From: Hyaloraphidium curvatum | Lineage: Eukaryota; Monoblepharomycota; Hyaloraphidiomycetes; Hyaloraphidiales; Hyaloraphidiaceae | Assembly: GCA_025558095.1 (NCBI GenBank) | Contig: JAIVFI010000013.1 | Span: 1 to 64,000 of the forward strand | Direction of reading: 5' to 3' | DNA length: 64,000 nucleotides | Part shown: positions 54,202 through 64,000 of the stretch, piece after piece | Layout: every line of letters begins with the position of its first letter | Numbering within the stretch: position 1 is the first letter of the stretch | Translations under genes and position numbers: made by a program | Notes under the pieces: model-generated | What the model was told of the DNA's origin: nothing | Databases searched by the model: none | Seen by the model: only the letters and a program-made list of their open reading frames with translations

Positions 54202-54653
54202 GACGTCGCTCGTCTGCGGCGGGACGTTTGAAGAGCGGGGTGAGTCGATGAGTCGACGATCGCGATTGCGTTGCACAGCGGACGCGGTGCCGCCGGGATA
54301 TGCCCGCATGAACGAACAGATCTGGAGCCGAAAGGCCATTGGCGCCATGGGCATTCATCATGTCTTCTCCGGACGCAGTCATCCTTTCCTCCTCGCAAAT
54401 CATCGCCGGCTTCACTCACCGCGCGCCGCGCGTGCCTCGCCGTCCGGCCGATGCACATCTCGGCGCTATCGCGTCTGCTAGAGCATTTGACTGATCCGGA
54501 GGTTGCACCTTTTGCGAGGAGCACGCATTGCACGTCTCTCTTGCTGTCAGAGGTTAGGAAGGCGGCGTTCGGAGGGACCCGAGTTACGCCGCTACCAGCC
54601 CCACGCCGAGGGTTCCGTTCCGCTCTTCGCGCCTCTGCATTCTGCACTCTGCG
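54202..54653. promoter_or_regulatory. Divergent promoter region with GAGTCGATGAGTCGACGA
   Basis: Non-coding gap between the Kre9-like gene and the membrane-protein gene. At 54242-54259 the sequence GAGTCGATGAGTCGACGA carries two GAGTCGA heptamers. Its first eleven bases are the exact reverse complement of the element at 13988-13998. Regulatory role is inferred only from position. Confidence 0.4.
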
Positions 54654-55743
54654 ATGCCGGTCGTGCTCTCCACGCCCGCCAAGCTGGCTACCGTGCCCAT
54701 CGGCCTCGTTGTCGCGCGGCAGCTGGCACAGGCCATCGCTTATTACATTGCCGCCATCGCCCAGGTGCCCAAGACCGATGCACGCCTGCAGGTCAACTAC
54801 CGGACGGGAATCGCGGCCCTCGACTGGTTCTTCCAGTTTGTCGTGCCGTTCTTCCGCTTTTCTCTCGCGGAGCCGGCCGCGCGGACGTTCCTGAGCGCGC
54901 TGGGCGGCCTCCTGACGCCCTTTCTGTTCTATCCCGCGTTCGAGGGGCTCAAGCCCGGCGGCAACGCGCTGCACCTGCTTTACCCCGCGATGGGGCTCGG
55001 CATGCAGGTTCGCTCTCCACCCTCTTTTGCTTGCCATGAATCGCGTTGCTGACACCGCATGCAGCTCTTCGGCGTGGGCTTCGTCACCCCCCTTGTCTGG
55101 GTTCCCATGATGCTCTCTTACCCGCCCACCGGCGCGCTGCCGGCCGATGCGAGAACCACGCTCGGCGCAGCAGTGCTTTTCCTCGGGCAGGCGTTGAACG
55201 TCTGGGTGACGGCGAACATGGGGGCCAGGGGTGACAGGGGCACCAAGTTCGTGGCGTGGTTCCAGGTGGTGGGTGCCCGATCGGGGCAGTGAAAGAAAGC
55301 GGGCTGACACGGCGCGTTGCATTCGACAGGCACCGGCGCTCGCTTGGCTCCTGTGGTCGTTCGTCCCCTACCTGCCCGAGGCCTCCCCGATCCTTGGGAG
55401 CCTCCCCGCGGCCCCCAAAGACCTCGCCAAGAACGTCTACAGGCTCGCAGCTATCCTCGCCTTCCCTTCGCACGCCAGATTGGTCCTCTCCTTCCTCCGC
55501 AAGCCCGCGCGCATCCGCGAGGCGCTGGCCGTGTTCGACTCCACCGTCGCGAAAAGCTCGCCTGGCAAGGCCGCGGCCAGCTTCTTCGCCTGGGACTTTG
55601 TTGGGCTTGCCTCCACTCTGGGGTGGCTCGCAGCCGCGAGGAACGGGTTCGATACGGGCAGGGTGGGTTGGTTCCTGACAAAGGCCGTGCTGCTGGGGCC
55701 GGGGACGGCTCTCGGGATGGAAATGGCGTCGTGGGAGGCGTGA
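54654..55743 (+). CDS. Integral membrane protein of unknown function
   Basis: Three exons; introns GTTCGC...GCATGCAG after YPAMGLGMQ and GTGGTG...TCGACAG after KFVAWFQ are inferred. The roughly 300-residue product has seven or so hydrophobic segments, including PIGLVVARQLAQAIAYYIAA, LDWFFQFVVPFFRF, LFGVGFVTPLVWVPMM, APALAWLLWSFVPYLPEA and WDFVGLASTLGWLAAAR. It resembles conserved hypothetical membrane proteins of filamentous fungi (terpene-cluster-like membrane proteins are one possibility), but no catalytic motif can be pointed to. The start MPVVLSTPAKLATVP is the first good ATG after a long non-coding gap. Confidence 0.7.
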
Positions 55744-56176
55744 AATGGTCGCTGCGTGGATCCCTTATTGCATTGATTGGAGAGGTGGCATTGTATATTC
55801 GATGAACGTTACACTACGAGGCGTTCTCGTACTCGAGCTTCCTCACGTCGGTTCCAAGCGGCCGTCCCTCGTCAAAAGTCAATGAGCCGCGCAATGCCAT
55901 GATGGGCCCAAGGCAGTGCTAGCAATCTTTTCGTTTGGTGCTCGTAACCCTCCGATTTCTGTCCCGACGTTGCCGGCCGTGCCGAGGCCCCCGGAGCGAT
56001 CGCGCGGCACGCGGCAGGCGGAGGTCCCTCGCTGATCCTGCCCCTCGATCCAATCGCCGCGCCAGGAACCCGACGCCGCCTCCGCCGGCTCGTTATCTCC
56101 GCCGAATCTTCCGCGTGCCCGCCGCCGTAGCGCCGGCCGCCCGTCGCCGCCCCACCGAAGCCGCCCGCCCGACGCG
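55744..56176. other. Intergenic and 5' leader region
   Basis: Nothing coding is supported; the last part is probably 5' untranslated exon of the tandem-WW gene. Confidence 0.4.
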
Positions 56177-57054
56177 ATGTGAGCGAGACTCCGCACGCCA
56201 TCGCGCCACCGCCAACGCGTCCGCCGCCTTCGCACCAATTAGGCGCCGCCGAGGACCTTCGCCTCTCGCCACTGCGCTGGTCGTCGGCGGTCTAGCCAGC
56301 CGGAATGCTCAGACCAATGCCCAGTTGAAGCAGAGTCAGGCCCAGGTCGCGCAGATGCAGAGCCAGCAAGCTCAGCAGCAGGCCTACGCCGCCGGCGTCG
56401 CTGCTGGGCAAGGCCAGGTCCAGCAGGTCCCCGTGCAGGTGCAGCAAGTGCCCCAGCAGGTTGTGGTGGCAGCCCCGCCCGTCCAGCAGCATATCGGACC
56501 CAATGTCTTCGCCAGTGCGTCTTGCTCCGTACAACGTGCTCCTTGCATTGGACATTGATCAGATACGCGTCAACGTCCTTGCCTTTGGCAGTGCCTGCCG
56601 GCTGGCTCCGCCAGAAGGACCCGAACACGGGTACGTACCAATTCTCATCGTTCCCGGTGGCATATGCCTAATGCCTCCTAATTCCTCCTCATCCAGGCGA
56701 ATTCTTCTTTGTCAACACCAACGTGAACCCCGCCGTGACGCAGTGGGAGGCTCCGCCCGGCGCCACCTTCCCGCCGCCGCCCGGGCCCCCCCCGCCGGAG
56801 CCGCCGTAGGTTTTCGCCCCTGAGGAGGGAATAAGTGCCGCTGATCTTCGCCTCGGACAGGCTGCCGAGGGGTTGGTGCGTGCAGGAGGACCCTCCGACC
56901 GGGTTCCTCTACTACGTCAGTGGGTATCCTATGGCTTCCTGAGCTACGATCTCCAAGCTCATCGCCGGGGTCCGCAGACACACTTGTTGACCCGCCGCGG
57001 TCCCAGTGGGATCCTCCGGTCGTCGGCGGGCTGGCCCCTCCCCCGGCATACTAG
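56177..57054 (+). CDS. Tandem WW-domain protein with Gln-rich N-terminus
   Basis: The start codon seems to be formed by splicing: AT at 56177-56178, a GTGAGC...TTAG intron of 64 nt (56179-56242), then G. This gives MRRRGPSPLATALVVGGLAS, a short basic-hydrophobic leader. Next comes a Gln-rich helix (NAQLKQSQAQVAQMQSQQAQ). WW domain 1 is PAGWLRQKDPNTG-EFFFVNTN, ending TQWEAPPG. A Pro-rich linker (FPPPPGPPPPEPP) leads through a GTAGGT intron to WW domain 2, LPRGWCVQEDPPTG-FLYYV, then NTLVDPPRSQWDPP. Five introns in total. WW pairs bind Pro-rich partners; the linker itself is such a ligand, so self-association is possible. Resembles the WW in the LOR gene at 2226. Confidence 0.75.
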
Positions 57055-57149
57055 GCTCGCGAACACGGACATCGGGACTTGTTTCCAACAGCATGCGTCA
57101 ACACGAAATCTTTGCTATCTCTTCCCCGCTTCCCTTTCCCCATACCGCC

Positions 57150-58784
57150 TTACTGTATCGCCGCCGGACACACAATCGTCCTCTCGATCACGCCCGCATC
57201 GACCCCCAGGATCCCGCACACCCTCCTGTAGTATGCGTTCTTTGCCGACGCCCACGAGTTGGACTCGCACCCCGACTGCGAGTTGACCACGACGTTGGCC
57301 GCCGTGATGCCGTACCTGAACGGGTCCATCATGGCCTGGTGGCACGTGATGCTCCGCGACGAGGTGGCGCGCATGTAGAACCACAGCGAGGTGATCCAGG
57401 CCATCTGCCGCGCGGGCGGGGTGGTGGATGCGATGTTCGCGGGGATCTGGTTGTTCCCGCCGGGGTTGGGGCCGGGGAAGCCGAAGGTGCCGGGCTGGCC
57501 CATGAAGGATTTGCGGTCCACGGTGATGATGAGGTTCGGGTAGCGCACCAGGCGGTAGTCCCCGAAGAGCTCGAGCGAGCAGGGCGCGTAGTTGAAGTTG
57601 TACGAGAGCTGCTGCACCCCCCGGCCTCCGTACTGGCGTGCTGGTCAGGTGCCGCAGACCATGGTCACCAAGGAGACCCACCTGACAGTACATCCCGTGG
57701 CACGCCGTCGCCCTGTTGTTGCTCCATCCCCTCGACGCCAGCGCCGAGGGCTTAACCTTATCCTGCTCAGCGCGGGGCTCGTCGCCGTACAGCGTGCCGT
57801 CGTCTGACACGCCAACGAGACCGGGCTCGAAGACGACTCCGCCGCCAGTGCCCTGGCCGAGGCCGAAGCTCGTCTGGTTCCCGTTCGTCAGCGACAAGAC
57901 GGACGATGCCAGGGCAGTTTGCTGGAAGCCCATGAGGTACTTTTCGTTGGCGTTGAGCGCTGCCCGTCACCGCGTGAGACGCCGAATTGCAGTCGTGCCG
58001 CAAGGAACCCACCGATCTTGGCGTTCAGTATCCCCGTCAGCGGCGGCGGATCGCCCACTTTGTCCAGCGGCGTCATCGACGCCGCGAGCCCCTCGACGAT
58101 GCACAGCAGGCCCCCCGCGCCCAGCGTGTTGAACTCCGGCCCCGTCCTCGCGTCCGCCGCGGGCCACGCCCAAGGGTACGGCACGGTCAGCGACGGGTCC
58201 CCCGTCTCCTGGATCGCCGAGGCGAAAAAGGCGGCGACCTCGAGGACGTTGGTCAGGTGGTCCGTCGCGGAGGTGCCGAAGCCGTGCAGGCGGGCGTCGG
58301 GGTGGGCTTCGAGCCAGTCGACGGCGGAGAGGAAGGATTCGAGGTCGTAGAAGGGGGCTCCGTCGCCGGTGTAGACAGCCGAGGCCTTGTGGTAGGGGAA
58401 GATGCGCTCGAAGGTGGCCTGCGTGAGCCAAGAGCGGAGCGACTGGGCTCCGTTTGCCGGAGGCGGCGGCGGCGGTGCCGGCCTCTGGGTCGGCAGGACC
58501 GCAGGGGGCTGCACCTTCTTCGACGTCGTCTTCTTGCGCTTCGACGTCGTCTTGCGGCGTTTCGTCGTCGTTTTCTTCTTGGGCCGCGCGCGCATCACCA
58601 CGGGGGCAGGCGTTTCCGGCTCCTCGGCCGGCCCGCCGAAGGCCGCGAGCTTCTCGGCGATTTGCCGCCGCCCGAGGCCGCGCCGCTTCCCCGCCGCAGG
58701 CACGGTCGCCGCATCTCCCCCCGGGAGCAATGCGGCGAGCACGACCAGCAGGATGGGAAGCAGGGAGCACGCTGCGAGCCGCAT
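57150..58784 (-). CDS. GH19 chitinase-like secreted protein
   Basis: A signal peptide (MRLAACSLLPILLVVLAALL) is followed by a Lys/Thr-rich basic linker (KKKTTTKRRKTTSKRKKTTS) and PPPP. The catalytic part has LTQATFERIFPYHKASAVYT, then VLEVAAFFASAIQETGDPS, where the GH19 catalytic Glu is expected. It continues with HGMYCQYGGRGVQQLSYNFN (the substrate-cleft motif of GH19), YRLVRYPNLIITVD, TSLWFYMRATSSRSITCHQA and a Cys-rich end. Two introns (GTGGGT near 58007-57951, and GTGGGT near 57691-57636) make the frame continuous. It probably hydrolyses chitin, perhaps in wall remodelling. Fungal chitinases are normally GH18. The basic linker could bind wall polyanions. Confidence 0.85.
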
Positions 58785-59107
58785 TTCGGGAACTGCGGCG
58801 GGTCGCCGGCCCGCAATTCTGGCCCGTGCGGGGCACGCCCTGCGGGTCGGACGGCCGCCCCGGTGCGAATGCAATGCAGAGACGAGCTTGGCAGGCCACC
58901 TGAGCTGCAATTCGTGCGGGGAGCGCGGCGGCACTGTGGCGGTTCCGGCTTGAGATCGGGCGGGGCGAGGCGCAGCGGCGACAATGGCTGCGGCTCCTCA
59001 ACGGTCCCCCGCGTCATCACCACTCAAACCAAAGGAAAGTATTGGCACCGAAAAGTCATGTAGACGAATCAGAAATCCCCGTTTTGCCCAATCCTACATT
59101 TCCCCGT
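58785..59107. other. Intergenic region
   Basis: Short gap between the GH19 start and the BTB gene stop. No feature recognised. Confidence 0.4.
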
Positions 59108-61189
59108 TCACCCGTCCCCCCTCCCCTTGACGAACGCCGCCCCCATCCCCGGCCCCTTCTGCCCCCCAACCAGCGTCTCGGCGCTCGACTTGTTCCTGTC
59201 CGCCAGGCTCGCCTTGCGCGGCGGCGCCGCGGCCATCGGGTAGGGTGCCGTCTGCCCCGCGTACGACGAGGGGCGCTGCGGCGGAGAGGCGTAGATCGTT
59301 TCCTCTTCATTGCCCTTGCGCTCGAAGGAGAAGGCGCGGTCGAGGGAGGCGCCAGAGGCGGATTCCTCCTCGGGTTCGTCGAAGTGGGTGACGTTCGGCG
59401 GGGGGAGGGGGTGCAGGGGGGGTTTGGAAGCCTCGGGCTGCGCGGGCTCGGCCGGCTCCGCAGGAAGGTCCGGCTGCGGCTCCCCGTCGTCCCCGTCCAC
59501 CACCTCCGCCCCGCCCTCCGTCGCCGCGATCCCCAGCCCCAGATCGTCCTCCCCGATCTCCGCCGTCGGGCTCGGCACCCCGCTCGGCACGCCCACCACG
59601 ACGCCGACCAGCTCGAGCGGCAGCCTGCTGACCGTCGGCCTCCCCACCAGCTTCGCCGCAGGGTCCGGCGTAGCACCCGCCGACGCCGGCGACGCGAACC
59701 CCAGCGGCGTCCAATCCACCTCCCCCGCGGCCTCGGATTCCCCGTCGTCCCCGGCAGCAGGCGGCTCCGCCGCCCCCGCCAGCCCCTTGGCCCTCTCGAG
59801 CACGCTCCTCACCGCCACCTCGTGCGGCAGCGCCTCGTGCGGCGATCCACCCGCCGCCTTGTCCTCCTCCCATCCGCCGTCCGCGCCGTCCGCCATCGGG
59901 CTGGGCGTCAGCATCTCCTCCCACTCCCCCTCGGGCAGGCGGGACCAGTCCACCCGCGCCCACATGGCCTCGCGTGCCTCCTCGGGGACGTCCGGGTGCG
60001 CGGCGAGGTACCGGAGCAGCGCGCGCAGGCCGATGCCGGGGCTCTGCGCGTCGAGGAAGGCCTCGAGCTCGTCGAGGGACTGCGGGTCCGCGGGGGTGTC
60101 GGGCTGGGTGAAGGTCGCGCGGGAGGAGAGGGTGCCCTTGCGGGAGAGGTTGCCGGAGCGGAGCTCGGTGGCCTTGCGGACGATGCTGGCGCGGATGGGG
60201 GAGACCGAGGTCGAGGCCGGTTGGGAGGCGCTGGGGGTCACTGGAGGGGAGGTCGCTTCGGCGGTGCCGGGTCGTTGGAGGCCAGAGTCGTCCTGGGGCT
60301 TCCACGACGCGGCTGTGCTCGCGAGCCCATCGGTGGGACTGGCGGGTACCGAAAGCTGGCCCGAAGGGGCAACCGAGGGGGATGCTGGCCGGCTCGAAGA
60401 GACGTCGGCCGAGGCTGGTTGGTCGGCGGAGCCAGGTTCGTCGATTCCCTCGTCCGTGGCGGGGATGGTGCCCAGGATCGTCAGGTCCTGCTTCGCTTCC
60501 TCAGCAGAATCATCGCTGCCGGCCGCAACGTGGGCAACGGCGGCGTCCTGCACCGCCGCCCTGGCCTCCTTCCAGGCCGCGTCGAAGCCTTTCGCCTCGC
60601 CGGCAAACTCGCGGACGAGGTCGCCCATGCCGACCTCGTCCCCGACCGAGATCAGCACCTCGAGCTTGGAGGTCAGATTGTCCTTTTCCGGGCCGGCCGG
60701 CGCGGCGAGCCATTTGCCTGCGGCCCCGCCGACCCGCCCTCGCAGGGTCTCTGCCAGCGCCTCTGCCAGGTCGCGCAGGTCCAGCTCGACGGCGGTCGTC
60801 AGCGACGACAGCAGCAGGGCGTCGTCCATGTCCGGCACGCCGACGGCGGCGAGCAGCGCGTCGGCTGCCAGCGGGAACGCGTAGGTCCATTTGAGGCACG
60901 CGCGGGGGGCGGCCGGGTGCGTCGGGTACGTGAGCGGCACGATGCGCTGCGGCCGCGGCGCGCCGTCGTCGTCCCTCTTCGGATCGGCGCCGCCGCCGTC
61001 GGGGTCGGCCGCCGTCCGCAGCGCGCCGGCGCCCAGCGCGGCGAGCACCGCGCGGTGGCACGCGACCGGCGTGGCCGCCGTCTCCCCGCCCGCGCCGCCG
61101 GCAACGAGCAGCGGATGCAGGAACACGAGATCAACGTCGGCGTACGCGCCGGACGCAAGGAGCGGGAGGAAGGGCGCCGGCGCCGCCAT
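59108..61189 (-). CDS. BTB/POZ-domain protein
   Basis: Single exon of about 693 residues from MAAPAPFLPLLASGAYADVD. The N-terminus shows a BTB-like core (VDLVFLHPLL, VACHRAVLAALGAGALRTAA, RIVPLTYPTHPAAPRACLKW, YAFPLAADALLAAVGVPDMD). A helical segment and a long low-complexity region rich in Ser, Pro, Ala and Glu follow. The C-terminus is EETIYASPPQRPSSYAGQTA and GPGMGAAFVKGRGDG. BTB proteins often serve as Cullin-3 ubiquitin-ligase adaptors or scaffolds. In an in-frame alternative the start lies further up, but the extra residues (FLGCPALIFSFLSRF...) would be an odd extension. A 732-codon antisense frame over this gene is a GC artefact. Confidence 0.72.
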   Translation of the reverse strand: MAAPAPFLPLLASGAYADVDLVFLHPLLVAGGAGGETAATPVACHRAVLAALGAGALRTAADPDGGGADPKRDDDGAPRPQRIVPLTYPTHPAAPRACLKWTYAFPLAADALLAAVGVPDMDDALLLSSLTTAVELDLRDLAEALAETLRGRVGGAAGKWLAAPAGPEKDNLTSKLEVLISVGDEVGMGDLVREFAGEAKGFDAAWKEARAAVQDAAVAHVAAGSDDSAEEAKQDLTILGTIPATDEGIDEPGSADQPASADVSSSRPASPSVAPSGQLSVPASPTDGLASTAASWKPQDDSGLQRPGTAEATSPPVTPSASQPASTSVSPIRASIVRKATELRSGNLSRKGTLSSRATFTQPDTPADPQSLDELEAFLDAQSPGIGLRALLRYLAAHPDVPEEAREAMWARVDWSRLPEGEWEEMLTPSPMADGADGGWEEDKAAGGSPHEALPHEVAVRSVLERAKGLAGAAEPPAAGDDGESEAAGEVDWTPLGFASPASAGATPDPAAKLVGRPTVSRLPLELVGVVVGVPSGVPSPTAEIGEDDLGLGIAATEGGAEVVDGDDGEPQPDLPAEPAEPAQPEASKPPLHPLPPPNVTHFDEPEEESASGASLDRAFSFERKGNEEETIYASPPQRPSSYAGQTAPYPMAAAPPRKASLADRNKSSAETLVGGQKGPGMGAAFVKGRGDG

Positions 61190-61754
61190 CGTGTCGAGGG
61201 GGATTTTGGAGCGGTTGTCCTCGGCGGCCCGCCGCTCTGATGACCGTCCGAACCGGCTCAAAAAGGAGAAAATCAGTGCAGGGCAGCCGAGAAAAATGCC
61301 GAGGATGCTTTGATAAAGTTCGTTGTGGGACCGCGAGGAAAGCAATACTGTGCGGAGAGTCTCTTCCGCTCAGGTCGCAGCGAATGAGGCGTTGGGCAAG
61401 TCCGACCAGCAGAATCGAGTCCAGGCTCCGCAAAGGACGTCGTATGGGATGTTTCAACAGATTCCGAATGCGCGTCGGTAGCGGGTGGATTCCGCTCCTG
61501 GGGAGTCGCGACGCCTCTCAATGACCCGTCTCTTCCGCCGGGAGGAACACGCGCCTGGGAGCCGCCTGGGAGCCGCCAATGGCCGCTCGAGGCGCGTAAA
61601 TGGTCTGAATTCTCTTCTTCCGGCGCGCAGGGGGGCGGAAGTCCCTGACGGAGTCGCCAGAATGACACGGGAGGGCTTTTTCGAGGCGCGAATCTATTTC
61701 GTTCGAGGCGAGACCAATAATCTACACAAGTGAAGGAGAAGGGAGGTAGCCGCC
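61190..61754. other. Intergenic region
   Basis: Nothing coding is supported between the BTB gene's start and the 3' end of the CAP gene. Confidence 0.4.
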
Positions 61755-62938
61755 TCAGTACGCAACGCACGTTCCTCCGCATCCGTCGCTGCCCCCGACC
61801 GACGTGCACGAGCAGTCCTGCGACACCCCCGACGCTCTGGATGCCGAGAAGTCCTGTGTCATCCAGACGTTGTTGGAGGTGGACCAGGCGAACCCGCACG
61901 AGACCTGGGTGAAGGCCGAGTTGCGCATGTTGTGCCAAAAGGCATTGGCAGTCGTCTTCGCGGCGTTGGCTGCCTGGCCCTTGCCCGTGTCCCACTGCTG
62001 CAATAGGCAGCCATCCAGGGTCGACTTGCAGGCGGTGAGGGAGCTGCAAGAGCGCACACAGCAGTAGTTCTGGGCCGAGGAGCCCCCGGCGGGGCAGCTT
62101 CCGAACGTGTTGGATGCCCCCGCGCATCCCCCCGACTGCCCATTGACAAGGAAATCGCCGATGGCCTGCGCCGATGAGCACCTGTTGCCGCCCTCCAGGT
62201 GCGACAGGGCGGGCTTGGGCGTGCCCGGATCCGATGTGCCGTCCGAAAACGGGAAGAGCCCGGCCCGATACTGGTTGATCTTGGTCACGCAGTAGTCGTG
62301 GAGCGCCGCCAGATCCGCGACGCTCATGCCGGTGGGAAAGTACTGGATCGTGACACCGTTGATGGTCGACGGCAGGCCCGAGTTGAACGTCGACTTGGGG
62401 CGGTAGTAGCCTGTAGGGCGGTAGTCGACCCCGGCCGTCGCGTACCGGCGATAGAGCCTCGGGAAGTCCTCGTCGTTGTGCGCTACGCAGGCCACGTGGC
62501 CGTCCGGAGCACCAGGGTGCGCGAACTCGCTGCAAGGTGGGGATTTTCGAAAGGGGCCCCGGCAGAGAGGCGGAGAGGAAGTAATGCCGGTAGAGGAGGA
62601 GCGCCGAGTTTGACGGAAGAGCCGGGCAGACACGGAAAGTCAGAAGCGCGACGGGACAGGAGCGGAGCCGAAGTTACCAGTAGTCCGTTAGCGCGCATTC
62701 CCCGCAGGACCTGCGGAACTCGACGACGGGGCCGCCAATATCGGTCTCGGAGCTGCCGAATTCCACAACGGGGCCGCCGGTGTCCGGCTCGTAGCTGGTG
62801 GCGGCGGCGGAAGGGGTCAACGGTGCAATTTGCGCGGGAGGTGCGCGCGCCGCCCCACCCGCCCTCGGCCACCGGCGCCGCACGGCCAACCGCCGCGGCA
62901 AGGATCAGCAGCAGCACCGAGGCCCGGAAGCGGTTCAT
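61755..62938 (-). CDS. CAP/SCP-like secreted cysteine-rich protein
   Basis: Three exons. A signal peptide (MNRFRASVLLLILAAAVGRA) leads through a GTGGGG intron to YEPDTGGPVVEFGSSETDIG, then TDIGGPVVEFRRSCGECALT. A GTAACT intron joins it to DYCEFAHPGAPDGHVACVAH. The final exon has a CAP-like core: SVADLAALHDYCVTKINQYR, then CVRSCSSLTACKSTLDGCLL, NAFWHNMRNSAFTQVSCGFA and NNVWMTQDFSAS (the family's closing strand). It ends in a Cys-rich tail (DCSCTSVGGSDGCGGTC). CAP proteins are secreted and bind sterols, lipids or wall components. The usual first CAP histidine is not obvious, so fold assignment is moderately sure. Confidence 0.68.
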
Positions 62939-63089
62939 TGCGGCCGCGTCCAACGTGCTTGGTGTGGCCGGCGGCGGAATATTAGCCACCCAGGCGATCG
63001 CAATATTTAGATGCCGCACGCGCTGTGCCGAAATCCATCGACCCAACGCCATTGGGGTCTATTGGGCCTGCCTGGAATGCAGCATGACC

Positions 63090-64000
63090 TCAGGACCGTT
63101 GGCGCGACCAGATTGATGCGCCCATCGGGAGCCGGAGTCGGAACTCGAGCACTGGAGCCTGCACCATCCATCTACCTGTATTCGCACATCGGGAATGAAA
63201 CGCTCGCTTGATCTCGTGGACCGCCAGGGACGGGTAGCGGAACCGCAGCAAATCTACCACGGAGTCGGCAACGTCCATGTCCGCGTCTCCGGACCATCCG
63301 ACGGCGACCTTCTGCCTTCGGCAGAACGCGGATCGCTCAGCCAACCACCATCGCCACCTCATCCCCCCACGCCCATTGCGTCCTCCTGGATCCGGAAAGG
63401 AGCGTGCGCGAGCAGCCGCAGCTCCCGAGCCACCGGAAACGTCGGCACCCGGCGCGGAGCGAAGAGATTGTGCATGCAATCGAGGAACAGGCGGCTCGGC
63501 GGTTGTAGTTCCAGCACAGCCAGCTCTGGAAAAGGCGATGCGGTGGTCTGCCATCCGTGGGTACAGGTCGACCAGGCCAGCTGCGGCAGTGTGGCGCACG
63601 AGGGCTGGAACAGCGAAGGATCGACGGAGGATTCTCGGCCGCACGCGGAGACCTCGAGCGCGAGCTTGGGCAGGCTTGCCACGCCCCGGCCAGAGATCGA
63701 CTTCCAAGGTTTTGAAATCTCTGATGCTGCTGAAAGTCGCACGAAGACGTAGGTGGCGCAGGTCCTGTTGGAACTCAAGGAGGTGCTGTCCGCCGAGAGG
63801 GAGCCCAGATCCAGATCAAGTTGTTCCAGCGCGGGAAGAACGGCCAGGAGGTCGGGCCATCAGGTGAATTCGCTGGCCTGCCACAGCTCTTCAGCACTTC
63901 AGCCACCTTTTGCAGCTCAACGATTCGAATCCTGCCTATCTTTTCTTCATCAACTACTAAGTACGAGCCAAGGATTGAGCTATGGTGATCACCGTAGAGC
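63090..64000 (-). CDS. Leucine-rich-repeat protein, incomplete (5' end beyond the window)
   Basis: The reading frame enters from the right edge and ends at the stop codon at 63090-63092. Repeats with L-rich spacing are visible: DLLAVLPALEQLDLDLGSLS, GVASLPKLALEVSACG, CATLPQLAWSTCTHGW, ASPFPELAVLELQPPS and VPTFPVARELRLLAHAPF. A GTGGGG...GGCAG intron (about 63369-63320) is inferred because it joins DAMG to KVAVGWSGDADMDVADSVVD and removes a stop. The style matches the F-box/LRR genes of this window, so an N-terminal F-box outside the window is likely. Upstream introns near 63840-63960 could not be placed, so the right part is provisional. Confidence 0.5.

Noticed and set aside
59042-61240. 732-codon open frame on the plus strand over the BTB gene
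   Set aside because: Its translation is Arg/Gly/Ala-rich low complexity without domains; it is an antisense shadow produced by high GC. The minus strand shows a BTB domain.
63915-63935. GATTCGAATCC, resembling a tRNA T-loop
   Set aside because: No acceptor, D or anticodon stems could be paired around it on either strand.
1-64000. CRISPR array, rRNA or bacterial operon structure
   Set aside because: No regularly spaced repeats or rRNA signatures were seen, and spliceosomal introns mark the region as eukaryotic nuclear DNA.

Overview
The window is GC-rich eukaryotic DNA that is almost certainly fungal. Nearly every gene is cut by short (about 50-150 nt) GT-AG introns, most beginning GTGGGT, GTGCGT or GTGAGT. 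Several gene types point to a fungus: an allantoate-permease-type transporter, a Kre9/KNH-like secreted protein and a DUF4743 Nudix hydrolase. A GH19 chitinase, a ZAR1-type zinc finger, a HemG-like flavodoxin and above all a probable selenocysteine gene suggest an early-branching (for example zoosporic, chytrid-like) lineage; selenoproteins are known from only a few early-branching fungi. The species is not identifiable from the sequence alone. All functions are inferred by reading translations and splice signals, without database searches.

Layout. 0.3-6.2 kb: a cytochrome-b5 desaturase, a LURP-one-related (LOR) protein fused to a WW domain, a glutathione S-transferase and a FUN14 protein. 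7.6-12 kb: three protein kinases, the first two a tandem duplicate. 12.3-16 kb: two head-to-head paralogues for cysteine-rich secreted proteins. 16.3-19.4 kb: a protein with three SnoaL-like domains and a Pro-rich helical protein. 20.5-24.9 kb: a fourth kinase and a frameshifted member of an unknown large protein family. 25.4-31.8 kb: an F-box gene, a convergent SelW/SelT-like gene with an in-frame TGA in a CxxU motif and a candidate SECIS downstream, an F-box/LRR gene, an F-box-JmjC gene and a Nudix gene. 32.6-37.5 kb: a fifth kinase, a transporter and the zinc-finger gene. 37.5-43 kb: two more members of the unknown family, one sharing an 827-bp identical tract with the frameshifted copy. 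43.7-47.3 kb: a sixth kinase and another F-box gene. 47.9-55.7 kb: an MFS transporter, two zinc dehydrogenases, a flavodoxin, a Kre9-like secreted protein and an integral membrane protein. 56-64 kb: a tandem-WW protein, a GH19 chitinase, a BTB protein, a CAP-domain secreted protein and an incomplete LRR gene.

How the genes work together. There is no operon-like pathway; the window shows lineage-expanded signalling and ubiquitin-adaptor families (six related kinases, four F-box or F-box-like genes, one BTB gene) beside cell-surface and secreted genes. Five of the six kinases carry a C-terminal DSG motif, three or four of them as DSGxxS, the form of a phospho-degron. The dehydrogenase pair and sugar/organic-acid-type transporter between 47.9 and 52.7 kb may be a small polyol/alcohol module, but this rests on proximity only.
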